DNA from: Actinomycetes bacterium
GTDB lineage: Bacteria; Actinomycetota; Actinomycetes; Actinomycetales; Actinomycetaceae
Length of the DNA: 18,461 nt
Direction of reading: 5' to 3'
Assembly: GCA_023387755.1 (NCBI GenBank)
Contig: JAEWHO010000085.1
Coordinates: 1-18,461 of the forward strand
The position numbers and the translations under genes were made by a program. Under the pieces are notes generated by a model. The model was not told the DNA's origin and did not search any database. It was given only the letters and a program-made list of their open reading frames with translations. Numbering within the stretch: the stretch's first letter is position 1; every line of letters starts with the position of its first letter. This document shows, one piece after another, positions 6,913-13,930 of the stretch.

Positions 6913-7790
6913 GCCCGCTGGATTTCTTCACCGACCTCACCAACCCGCTGCTGGCTTTCCTGCCCAAGGCACTCATCGTGGCGCTGCTAGCCTCGCTGGT
7001 AGCCGGGGTTGTGGGCACCCATGTGGTTTTGCGCGGGATGGCGTTCATCGGTGACGCCGTTGCCCACTCCGTTTTCCCCGGCCTTGCGGTTGCTTTTCTG
7101 CTACAGGGTTCACTGGTGCTCGGCGGCACGATTGCCGGTCTCATCACGGCCGTTCTGGTGGCCGTATTTTCTCAGAATCGCCGGGTAAAGGAGGATTCGG
7201 TTATCGGGATCGTCTTCGCCGGTGCATTCGCCCTGGGGATCGTGGTGATCTCTTTCGCGCCGGGTTATGCGGGCAGTTTGCAGCAATTCCTGTTCGGGTC
7301 CCTCACCGGGGTTTCCGACGGCGACGTCCTGCTAGTAGCCGGCTGTGCCGTGGCAGTCGTGGCGATTGTGGCGCTATTACATAAGGAGATCGTCACCGCG
7401 TCATTGGATCGTGAATCTGCGGCGGCCATGGGCTTGCCCGTCTTTGCCCTGGACTTGCTGCTGTATATCTTGGTGACTATCGCCGTCGTCATCTCGGTAC
7501 AGACCATCGGCAATATCTTGGTCCTCGCCCTGCTCATCACCCCGGCGGCGACGGCGCGGCTGCTGACCGACCGGGTGGTCACCATGATGGTACTCGCGCC
7601 GATCTTCGGTATGGCTGCATCTCTGATAGGTGTGTACCTATCCTGGTCGGCGCCGGTGGACCTTCCCGCCGGGGGCACGATTGTGCTGGTTTCCACGATT
7701 GGATTCCTACTCGCCTGGGTCTTTGCGCCACGTCATGGCCTACTGGGGCGCAGTAAGCTGAAGAGGTCACCGGTAGAGCCTGCGGCGTAG
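6906..7790 (+). CDS. Metal ABC transporter permease, ABC-3 (ZnuB/MntC) family
   Basis: Integral membrane subunit of the importer, 294 aa, with eight or nine predicted hydrophobic helices spread from residue 18 to 275. It has the conserved GDAVAHSVFPG block after the first helices (about 48-58) and the cytoplasmic coupling region DRESAAAMGLP (about 190-200) typical of ABC-3 permeases. The start is ATG 6906 with AGGAGG at 6896-6901 and a 4-nt spacer, 7 nt inside the ATPase gene. A longer in-frame opening exists upstream but overlaps the ATPase by 82 nt and reads as shadow. The short basic C-terminal tail (RSKLKRSPVEPAA) is cytoplasmic. Its probable cargo is a divalent metal. Confidence 0.93.
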   Translation: MLSPLDFFTDLTNPLLAFLPKALIVALLASLVAGVVGTHVVLRGMAFIGDAVAHSVFPGLAVAFLLQGSLVLGGTIAGLITAVLVAVFSQNRRVKEDSVIGIVFAGAFALGIVVISFAPGYAGSLQQFLFGSLTGVSDGDVLLVAGCAVAVVAIVALLHKEIVTASLDRESAAAMGLPVFALDLLLYILVTIAVVISVQTIGNILVLALLITPAATARLLTDRVVTMMVLAPIFGMAASLIGVYLSWSAPVDLPAGGTIVLVSTIGFLLAWVFAPRHGLLGRSKLKRSPVEPAA

Positions 7791-7796
7791 CGTAAC

Positions 7797-7815
7797 GCGG
7801 GCAGAAAGGACCCGC
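7797..7815 (+). promoter_or_regulatory. Small hairpin holding the ribosome binding site of the FMN reductase gene
   Basis: GCGGG (7797-7801) and CCCGC (7811-7815) can pair, leaving a 9-nt loop that contains the Shine-Dalgarno AAAGGA (7805-7810). The stem ends one base before the ATG at 7817. It could tune translation of the last gene relative to the transporter. The stem is only 5 bp, so function is speculative. Confidence 0.3.
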
Positions 7816-7816
7816 C

Positions 7817-8557
7817 ATGATTCACCTGGCCGTCATAGACGCCTCGACTTCTCCGCTGCGTACCGGCAGCCCCATTGCAGACTGGATCGCGGAATGTGCC
7901 CGCCGGGTGGGAGCATTCGAGGTGGATATTATTCGGCTGCGTGATATTGACCTGCCCCTCTTTGACGAGTCCTACCTGCCCCGCTACGGGGTGTATGAAC
8001 ACGAGACAACCCGCCGATTTTCTGAGCTGATCGGCGGGTTTGACGCATTCATCTTCGTCAGCCCCGAATATAACCGCGGCTATTCAGCCCGGCTGAAAAA
8101 CGCCTTGGATCACCTGGCGCAGGAATGGGCCTTCAAACCCGCCGGGATCGTCGGGTATGGCGCCTCAATGACGGGCGGGGTGCGCTCGGCTCACGCCCTG
8201 GAGGATGTGCTCAGCTCACTGCATATGTTCGTAGTCCAAGAACGGGTCTACGTGCCGTTTGCGGGGCGAGAGGCGCACCGTTGGCAGGGCCGTCAGGTGG
8301 CATGGGGTGTGGGCGACGACGGCGAATTCGTGGCCACCGAAGGCATGGTGGAAGCTGCCGAAATGATGCTGGAGGCACTGGTGCGGCTAGATGCCGCCAT
8401 GATGCTTGTTCGTACCCCGGATCGGATGGTCGGAGATCAGCAGGGGATTGGCAACCCGCCCGATGATATGCAGGCTAGCGTGGGGCCACGCCCCTTCCGC
8501 GATGACCGGGAAGCCTGGCGACGTAGCGGCGGCGGGACTCCAACATCTGCTGAATAA
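7817..8557 (+). CDS. NAD(P)H-dependent FMN reductase-family flavoprotein
   Basis: Cytoplasmic flavodoxin-fold reductase of the NADPH-dependent FMN reductase family (SsuE/ArsH/YieF relatives), 246 aa. The start has AAAGGA 6 nt upstream. The best marker is FIFVSPEYNRGYSARLKNALDHL (about 76-98; key residues PEYN and LKNALDH), the flavin-binding segment of the family. The N-terminal phosphate loop is DASTSPLRTGSPIADWI rather than the usual GSxRxxS. The C-terminal ~60 residues (from about 190) are a hydrophilic extension not needed for the fold. It lies 26 nt after the permease with no terminator between, so it is probably the last gene of the transporter operon. A role in reducing a metal or cofactor brought in by the transporter is possible but unproven; a general quinone/flavin reductase is the alternative. 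Confidence 0.8.
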   Translation: MIHLAVIDASTSPLRTGSPIADWIAECARRVGAFEVDIIRLRDIDLPLFDESYLPRYGVYEHETTRRFSELIGGFDAFIFVSPEYNRGYSARLKNALDHLAQEWAFKPAGIVGYGASMTGGVRSAHALEDVLSSLHMFVVQERVYVPFAGREAHRWQGRQVAWGVGDDGEFVATEGMVEAAEMMLEALVRLDAAMMLVRTPDRMVGDQQGIGNPPDDMQASVGPRPFRDDREAWRRSGGGTPTSAE

Positions 8558-8682
8558 CGCTGTGATTTGTGTGCATAGTGTGACCAATGTGGCTTCAACC
8601 GCGAAAACTGACCGATTTCACTGCGAAAATGCGTGTCTGAACGCGACAAAACTGCTGGATTCCGCGTAAAGTGCCGTTGAAG

Positions 8683-8702
8683 CGGTACCCAACCGGGTAT
8701 CG
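8683..8702. promoter_or_regulatory. 20-bp palindrome in the HU promoter/leader region
   Basis: CGGTACCC (8683-8690) and GGGTATCG (8695-8702) are reverse complements at 7 of 8 positions with a 4-nt centre, 24 nt before the HU start codon. It could be an operator or an RNA hairpin in the leader. Upstream, GCGAAAA occurs at 8601 and 8623 and GCGACAAAA at 8643, roughly two helical turns apart. No confident -35/-10 pair is visible. Confidence 0.3.
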
Positions 8703-8725
8703 GAACCGTACACGAGAGGGATGTT

Positions 8726-9007
8726 ATGTCCGTCAACCGCACTGAGCTTGTTGCTGAGATCGCCGAGCGCGCTGGCCTGTCCAAGGCCCAGGCAAACGCT
8801 GCTCTGTCCGCCTTCCAGGATGTTCTCATCGAGTCCGTCTCCAAGGGCGACTCCGTGAAGATCACCGGCCTGCTATCCGTTGAGCGCGTGGATCGCCCGG
8901 CACGTTCCGGTCGCAACCCGCAGACCAAAGAACCCATCGAGATCCCGGCTGGTTACCGCGTGAAGCTGACCGCTGGTTCGGCTCTGAAGAAGGCCGTCGC
9001 CAACTGA
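8726..9007 (+). CDS. hup: DNA-binding protein HU
   Basis: Small nucleoid-associated protein that bends and compacts DNA as a dimer. At 93 aa it is the standard length without the long Lys/Ala tail of mycobacterial HupB. The sequence follows the family: MSVNRTELVAEIAERAGLSK, a helical N-terminal half, then the beta-arm with RSGRNPQTKEPIEIPA (about 58-75; the RNP and IP residues that contact DNA), and the closing helix SALKKAV. The start is ATG 8726 preceded by GAGAGGG (8714-8720) with a 5-nt spacer. Codon choice is strongly biased (many GCT, AAG, CTG, TCC), as expected for an abundant protein. It is monocistronic, ending in a clear terminator. Confidence 0.96.
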   Translation: MSVNRTELVAEIAERAGLSKAQANAALSAFQDVLIESVSKGDSVKITGLLSVERVDRPARSGRNPQTKEPIEIPAGYRVKLTAGSALKKAVAN

Positions 9008-9021
9008 CGTCCCTGAAAGAT

Positions 9022-9049
9022 AAACCGGGCTTCGGCCCGGTTTTCTTTT
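9022..9049 (+). terminator. Rho-independent terminator of the HU gene
   Basis: AAACCGGGC (9022-9030) pairs perfectly with GCCCGGTTT (9035-9043) around a TTCG tetraloop, followed by a T-rich run (TTTTCTTTT from 9041 to 9049). It begins 15 nt after the HU stop. This is the clearest intrinsic terminator in the window. Confidence 0.95.
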
Positions 9050-9223
9050 ACCTTCTCCGCCCTGCAGGGGTACACCCAATCCCTCGCCGCCGGCGCGTGC
9101 TGGGCTGGCGGCGCGTTGGTTATTACCTGTCGGAGCGCTGTCTCATGGGGCTTTGGGACCAGGAAATTGGCTCTATCTCCGGGCTAGCATGGAGGCACAG
9201 AACTGACACTGTAAGGGATAGCC

Positions 9224-10009
9224 ATGCGAATCATTATTCAACCCGATGCCGACGCCGTTGCCGACCTCGCTGCAGGTGCGATTATCCGACTCTTACAGCG
9301 CAAACCGGAGTGCGTCCTGGGCCTGGCAACCGGCTCCTCACCACTCGGGGTCTACCGCCGGCTTATTGAGGCCTATCAGGCCGGTGAGGTCTCCTTCGCT
9401 CATGCCTGGGGATTCCAGCTCGATGAATATATCGGTCTGCCCGCCGATCACCCCCAGCTGTACAAGTACGTCATCGCTCGCGAAATCGGGGATCAGGTTG
9501 ATTTCCAACCCGGGCGGGTACACGCCCCCAATGGCACCGCCACTGATTTAGCCGCGGCCGGCCCGGACTATGACGCCATGATCGCGCAGGCCGGAGGTGT
9601 AGACTTGCAGATCCTCGGGATCGGCACGGACGGACATATTGCTTTTAACGAGCCGGGTTCCTCCTTCGCTGCCGGCACCCACGTGGAAGCTCTCACCCCA
9701 CAAACCCGCAGCGATAATGCACGATTCTTCGACGGCGATATTGACCAGGTGCCGACCCACGCCCTCACGCAGGGGCTCGGCACAATTATGAAGGCCCGCA
9801 AGCTGGTGCTGCTCGCCACCGGCAAGGGCAAAGCAGAAGCCGTCGCGCAGCTGTGTGAGGGGCCCGTGAGCGCCCACTGGCCGGCCACAATTATGCAACA
9901 CCACCCGGATGCGACCGTCCTGCTCGATGAAGACGCCGCGAGTTTGCTCACCTCGGCGGAGCAATATCGTTTTGCCTGGGAGAACCGCCTGCCTTTCCAA
10001 ACGGTCTAG
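9224..10009 (+). CDS. nagB: Glucosamine-6-phosphate deaminase
   Basis: Converts glucosamine 6-phosphate to fructose 6-phosphate and ammonia, feeding amino sugars into glycolysis; cytoplasmic. At 261 aa it is close to the E. coli enzyme (266). Family blocks are LGLATGSSPLGVYRRL (substrate phosphate loop, about 32-47), QLDEYIGL (Asp67, equivalent to the catalytic Asp72), and GIGTDGHIAFNEPGSS (Asp136, His138, Glu143, equivalent to D141/H143/E148). The uniform offset of -5 supports the alignment. The ATG at 9224 has AAGGGA at 9213-9218 and a 5-nt spacer. No nagA or transporter is adjacent, and I see no clear promoter in 9050-9223. The ROK regulator further along (13927-15201) belongs to a family that often controls amino-sugar genes, but a link is only a guess. 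Confidence 0.95.
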   Translation: MRIIIQPDADAVADLAAGAIIRLLQRKPECVLGLATGSSPLGVYRRLIEAYQAGEVSFAHAWGFQLDEYIGLPADHPQLYKYVIAREIGDQVDFQPGRVHAPNGTATDLAAAGPDYDAMIAQAGGVDLQILGIGTDGHIAFNEPGSSFAAGTHVEALTPQTRSDNARFFDGDIDQVPTHALTQGLGTIMKARKLVLLATGKGKAEAVAQLCEGPVSAHWPATIMQHHPDATVLLDEDAASLLTSAEQYRFAWENRLPFQTV

Positions 10010-10105
10010 AACGCCGCCGCTAGGCCCCACTGGCATAGGTATGTGCGCGAGGGGTGGTGGTACCTGCCGGGGGATGCGAGCGGGCACAGAGGCGGCTCGA
10101 CCACC

Positions 10106-10118
10106 TATAGTGGAAGGT
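10106..10118 (+). promoter_or_regulatory. Candidate -10 element for a leaderless DUF3039 transcript
   Basis: TATAGT (10106-10111) matches TATAAT at 5 of 6 positions and ends 7 nt before the ATG at 10119, so transcription should start at or next to the start codon. The GGAAGG between them ends 1 nt before the ATG, too close to act as a ribosome site. No -35 is recognisable. Confidence 0.5.
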
Positions 10119-10436
10119 ATGAAGATCACCGCGTCCACCCCATCTGAGCCAACCTCCCCCGGAGGCGATACCGCGCTGTTGGAGCGGGAGGAGACGCGGA
10201 CTGACGACGGCGATCAGGACCGCTTTGCGCACTACGTGCGCAAAGATCGCGCGGCTGAGGCCGCGGCAACTGGGCGCCCCGTCGTCGCCCTGTGTGGAAA
10301 AGTGTGGGTGCCCGCCCGGGACCCCTCAAAATATCCGCTGTGCCCCAAATGTAAAGCTATCTATGAGGAGATGATGGCCCCACGCCCACGCTGGCCTTTC
10401 GGGCGGGGAGGTAGCTCCCAGGGTGGGGGATCGTGA
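10119..10436 (+). CDS. DUF3039 family small zinc-knuckle protein
   Basis: 105-aa actinobacterial protein of unknown function. The N-terminal ~30 residues are acidic and probably disordered. The conserved part runs from about 34 to 86: DRFAHYVRKDR, VVALCGKVWVPARDP, YPLCPKCKAIYEEM. His38, Cys59, Cys75 and Cys78 look like a metal site (CPKC knuckle), which I infer binds zinc. The start at 10119 is supported by a TATAGT box just upstream and by where conservation begins; the frame stays open further upstream but there overlaps nagB. The stop overlaps the helicase start as GTGA, so the two proteins are coupled. This pairing with an SF2 helicase is a familiar actinobacterial arrangement and suggests a role in nucleic-acid transactions. 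No function is known to me. Confidence 0.85.
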   Translation: MKITASTPSEPTSPGGDTALLEREETRTDDGDQDRFAHYVRKDRAAEAAATGRPVVALCGKVWVPARDPSKYPLCPKCKAIYEEMMAPRPRWPFGRGGSSQGGGS

Positions 10437-12232
10437 CCGGCGGCCACCACCGGCCCGACCCGCACACTGCCTCACTTTTCGCCGCTGAAAACCTGCCGCC
10501 TGCCTATCCGGCACGCGCGGCTTGGGGAACAGCGTCCTCCCTGCGGGCTTGGCAGGCGGAAGCGCTCGCGCAGTATCTAGAGGCAATGCCGCAGGACTTC
10601 CTCGCAGTAGCCACCCCCGGGGCCGGTAAAACCACCTTTGCGCTGCGGATCGCCACCGAATTGCTCACCCGCGGCGTGGTGCGGCGGGTCGTGGTGGTGT
10701 GCCCCACCGAACACCTCAAAACCCAGTGGGCCGACGCCGCCGCCCGCGTGGGCATCTCCCTCGACCCGGCGTTCACCAACTCCCAAGGCGGCCTGGGCGC
10801 ACATTTCGACGGCCTGTGCTTAACTTACGCGCAGGTGGCGAAACGGCCCGGCCTCCATCGCACAATCGCCACCCAGCGTGCCAGCCTGGTGATCCTGGAC
10901 GAGATCCACCACGGTGGGGATGCGCTCTCCTGGGGGGATGGAATCCGCGAGGCCTTCGGGCCGGCAGCGCGGCGGCTGAGCCTAACCGGCACCCCATTCC
11001 GCTCCGATACCAGCCCGATCCCGTTCGTCACCTACGCCGAGGGACGCGATGGGATCCGCCGCTCCCGCGCCGATTATTCTTACGGGTACGGGGACGCATT
11101 GCGCGACGGCGTCGTGCGGCCGGTCCTGTTTATGTCCTACCGCGGCACCATGCGCTGGCGGACTCGCTCCGGTGTGGAGCTAACTCAGGAACTGTCCGAA
11201 GAATCGACGAAAGACGTCACCTCCCAGGCGCTGCGCACCGCCCTGAACCCGGATGGGAAGTGGATCCCGGCGGTGCTGCAGGCCGCCGATCAGCGGCTCT
11301 CCCAGGTACGGCGCACCGTCCCTGACGCCGGGGGCCTCGTCATCGCCACCGATCACACGTCGGCCCGCGCGTATGCGCATATTTTGCAGCATATTACCGG
11401 CCGTTATCCGACTGTGGTGCTCTCCGACGACGCCACCGCTTCTCAAAAGATCGAGGACTTCTCGGCCAGCGATAAACGCTGGATGGTGGCGGTGCGGATG
11501 GTGTCCGAAGGAGTGGACGTGCCGCGGCTCGCCGTCGGGGTGTACGCCACCACCACCTGTACGCCGCTGTTCTTTGCGCAGGCAGTGGGGCGCTTTGTGC
11601 GGGCGCGACGGCGCGGCGAGACCGCCTCGATCTTCCTTCCCTCGATACCCCACCTGCTGGGATTGGCGGGTAATCTCGAAGCCGAACGTGACCACGCCCT
11701 GGATCGCCCCCTGCCGGAAGGCGAGTTTGTAGAAGAGCAGGCATTTATTAACCAGGCCAACCGTGCCGAGAAGGCCAGTGACGACCTCTTCTCCCAGTTC
11801 GAAGCGCTAGAGGCGGATGCAGCCTTTGATCGGGTACTCTTTGACGGTGCCGAATTTGGGACGAATGCGGCGGTGGGCTCCGTTGAGGAGCAGGAATACC
11901 TGGGGATCCCAGGGCTTTTGGAGCCCGACCAGGTCTCCACATTGCTGCGCGAGCGGCAAAAAGAGCAGTTGAAAGCCCAGCGTCAGGAGGCGGCTGCTGC
12001 CGCCCAGCGGGCCCAGAACGCGGGTCTGGATGAGCACCGCCGCCGGAAGGCTGCCCGCAAGGAACTGGCCAGTATTGTGGCAGCGTGGGCGCGGCGATCG
12101 GGCCTGCCACACGGAGTGATCCACAATGATCTGCGGCGGATCTGCGGCGGCCCGGAGGTCACCCGCGCCACCGCCGACCAGATTGAGGCGCGCGTAAAAC
12201 AGGTGCGGCGCTGGTTCGTGGGGAAGTCCTAA
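10433..12232 (+). CDS. DEAD/DEAH-box superfamily 2 helicase
   Basis: 599-aa ATP-dependent nucleic-acid helicase or translocase, cytoplasmic. The helicase core has motif I ATPGAGKTT (Gly63-Lys66-Thr67), motif II DEIHH (156-160), motif III SLTGTPFRSD (T185-P188), motif V VSEGVDVPRL and motif VI QAVGRFVRAR (383-392, arginine fingers R387 and R390). DEIH resembles RadD- and type III restriction-like helicases more than classical DEAD proteins. After the core, residues about 450-540 are acidic and about 510-560 form a Lys/Gln/Ala-rich likely coiled coil. A small C-terminal domain contains GLPHGVIHNDLRRICGGP. The GTG start overlaps the DUF3039 stop by 4 nt, and a G-rich stretch (GGGTGGGGG) precedes it. 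A DNA repair role is likely by class, but the substrate is unknown. Confidence 0.9.
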   Translation: MTGGHHRPDPHTASLFAAENLPPAYPARAAWGTASSLRAWQAEALAQYLEAMPQDFLAVATPGAGKTTFALRIATELLTRGVVRRVVVVCPTEHLKTQWADAAARVGISLDPAFTNSQGGLGAHFDGLCLTYAQVAKRPGLHRTIATQRASLVILDEIHHGGDALSWGDGIREAFGPAARRLSLTGTPFRSDTSPIPFVTYAEGRDGIRRSRADYSYGYGDALRDGVVRPVLFMSYRGTMRWRTRSGVELTQELSEESTKDVTSQALRTALNPDGKWIPAVLQAADQRLSQVRRTVPDAGGLVIATDHTSARAYAHILQHITGRYPTVVLSDDATASQKIEDFSASDKRWMVAVRMVSEGVDVPRLAVGVYATTTCTPLFFAQAVGRFVRARRRGETASIFLPSIPHLLGLAGNLEAERDHALDRPLPEGEFVEEQAFINQANRAEKASDDLFSQFEALEADAAFDRVLFDGAEFGTNAAVGSVEEQEYLGIPGLLEPDQVSTLLRERQKEQLKAQRQEAAAAAQRAQNAGLDEHRRRKAARKELASIVAAWARRSGLPHGVIHNDLRRICGGPEVTRATADQIEARVKQVRRWFVGKS

Positions 12233-12254
12233 TCTCCCAGAACCGCGGTGAATC

Positions 12255-12548
12255 CTAGCCCTGGTCCGTATCTTCGAGCCACTGCACCCGGCCATCAAGA
12301 TAGTAGCCGGCTGGCACGATCCGCAGTTTCCCGGCTGCCTCGGCCGCCCGGAGTACTGGCGAGGTGCGTAGATGATCTCCGGGCTGACCCGTGAGTCGGC
12401 ACAGCTAAGCACACAACTATGTGGGTGCTGGCCGGTGATTAACTCCTGACGCCGGGCGTCGTGCTGACGCGGATGCGCGGCATTGCCGGTAACAAAACGG
12501 CGATTTCCCTCCCGTAAAAGGGGTAAGAGCTTGCGCAGGGGTGACCAT
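12255..12548 (-). pseudogene. Beta-carbonic anhydrase remnant (frameshift plus internal deletion)
   Basis: This stretch between the helicase and pncB has no intact ORF, but the minus strand reads as a broken beta-class carbonic anhydrase. From an ATG at 12548 the frame gives MVTPAQALTPF. After a 1-nt shift near 12515 it gives REGNRRFVTGN and, further on, SCADSRVSPEII, with the zinc-binding Cys codon at 12403-12401 and the Asp-Arg pair of the active site. After a break near 12362-12378, a third frame gives HLRTSPVLRAA, AGKLRIVPAGYYLDG, RVQWLED and a stop at 12257-12255, the normal C-terminal strand and helix. The second half of the active site, including the other zinc ligands (HxxC), is gone: roughly 100 codons. 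So it encoded CO2 hydration once and cannot now. It lies 32 nt beyond the pncB stop on the same strand. Confidence 0.85.
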
Positions 12549-12580
12549 ATTCCGATCCGAGTCAGCCGTAGCGCTCCTGC

Positions 12581-13930
12581 TCACTCTTCCAGCTGCTCGT
12601 GCACGGTGGGGATGCCCGGCTCACCCTCGGACAACCGCCAAGCGGGGTAGGGCAGCTCATTGCGGGCTGCAATATGCCGTTCCCGCGCAGCCGCCAGTGC
12701 CTCCGGTCCGCGATGATCTTCGTTAATCTCACCGTCGCGCACGAGTTCCACTTGGAGTGGGCGGGCACCACGGGCTGCTAACGCAGCTGTGGCGGCTTCA
12801 GCGTCGGGGGAGGCAATAATCAGCTCGACGGCGGCGTGCCCCTCAGCAATGACGCGCCCGGCATGCTTGCGCCCACCCACGGTCTGCTTACTAGCCGACT
12901 TCTTTTGCACCGGCACCCAGGTCCCATCGGCCCCCTTACGGGAAACGAGCTTGTAGACCAGCTCCGCCGTCGGATGGCCCGATCCGGTGACCACCGAGGT
13001 TCCCACCCCATAGGCATCGACCGGCGCTGCCCCCAGGGCGGCGATCGCGTGTTCGTCCAAATCTGAGGTCACGGTGATCTTGGTGGAATGGGCCCCGAGC
13101 GCATCCAACTGCGCCCGCACGGTGAACGCCTGGGCAATGAGGTCACCTGAATCCAGGCGGATCGCACCCAGCTCACCACCGGCCCGCCGGGCCGCTTCTA
13201 CTGCCCGCTGCACCCCCTGTTCGACGTCATAGGTATCGACCAGCAGCGTAGTTTGTGGCCCCATCCGCGCGATCTGCGCATCGAAGGCTTCTTCTTCGGA
13301 GTCGTAGAGCAGGGTGAAAGAATGGGCGGCGGTGCCGATGGGCTTAATCCCGTAATCACGCCCGGCTTCCAGTACTGAACTACCCGCAAATCCGGCGACG
13401 ACGGCCGCCCGCGCAGCCGCTACAGCGGCTGCCTCATGCGTGCGGCGCGCGCCCATTTCTAAGCATGGCCGGCCGTGGGAGGCTGTGGTCATGCGGGAGG
13501 CAGCCGAGGCGATAGCGCAGTCGTGATTGAGGATCGACAGAAGCACGGTTTCTAGGATGACTCCCTGAGCGAAGTCCGACTCGACCGTAAGCAGCGGGGA
13601 ACCGGGGAAGTAACACTCGCCCTCGGGATAGCCGGTGATAGTGCCGGTGAAGCGGTAGTCACCGAGGTATTCCAAGGTCCGCTCGGACAGCGCAGTGGCG
13701 CTGCGCAGGTAGTCGAGCTCCGCCGCCTCGAAGCGAAAGTTCTCAACCGCATCTAGTGCCCGCGCGATCCCGGCCACCACTCCGTAGCGGCGCTTGGCGG
13801 GGAGTCGGCGGCCAAAGAGTTCGAAGACGGATTCACGTTCAGCGTGCCCGGTTTCCAGGGCGGCATCGATCATGGTCAGCTCGTACATATCGGTCAGCAG
13901 AGCGGTGGTGGGAGTCGTCATGGAAGTCAC
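12581..13930 (-). CDS. pncB: Nicotinate phosphoribosyltransferase
   Basis: Makes nicotinate mononucleotide from nicotinate and PRPP with ATP hydrolysis, the entry step of the Preiss-Handler NAD salvage route; cytoplasmic. It has 449 aa and an intact fold: LLTDMYELTMIDAAL at the N terminus, RRTHEAAAVAAARAA, then KPIGTAAHSF with His203, the residue expected to be phosphorylated, and RLDSGDL (258-264) in the phosphate-binding region, followed by TSDLDE and DAYGVGTSVV. The GTG start at 13930 overlaps the stop of the upstream ROK gene as GTGA; the ATG three codons later (13921) is an alternative. Coupling to a ROK regulator is unusual for this gene and may only reflect shared transcription. Confidence 0.93.
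   Translation of the reverse strand: MTSMTTPTTALLTDMYELTMIDAALETGHAERESVFELFGRRLPAKRRYGVVAGIARALDAVENFRFEAAELDYLRSATALSERTLEYLGDYRFTGTITGYPEGECYFPGSPLLTVESDFAQGVILETVLLSILNHDCAIASAASRMTTASHGRPCLEMGARRTHEAAAVAAARAAVVAGFAGSSVLEAGRDYGIKPIGTAAHSFTLLYDSEEEAFDAQIARMGPQTTLLVDTYDVEQGVQRAVEAARRAGGELGAIRLDSGDLIAQAFTVRAQLDALGAHSTKITVTSDLDEHAIAALGAAPVDAYGVGTSVVTGSGHPTAELVYKLVSRKGADGTWVPVQKKSASKQTVGGRKHAGRVIAEGHAAVELIIASPDAEAATAALAARGARPLQVELVRDGEINEDHRGPEALAAARERHIAARNELPYPAWRLSEGEPGIPTVHEQLEE

Noticed and set aside
9909..10118. 70 extra N-terminal codons of the DUF3039 frame
   Set aside because: They overlap the nagB 3' end, show no conserved features, and a -10 box sits just before ATG 10119.
11807..12412. 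201-aa minus-strand ORF beginning LSCADSRVSPE
   Set aside because: Only its first codons are carbonic anhydrase; the rest leaves that frame and reads antisense through the helicase. Described as a pseudogene instead.
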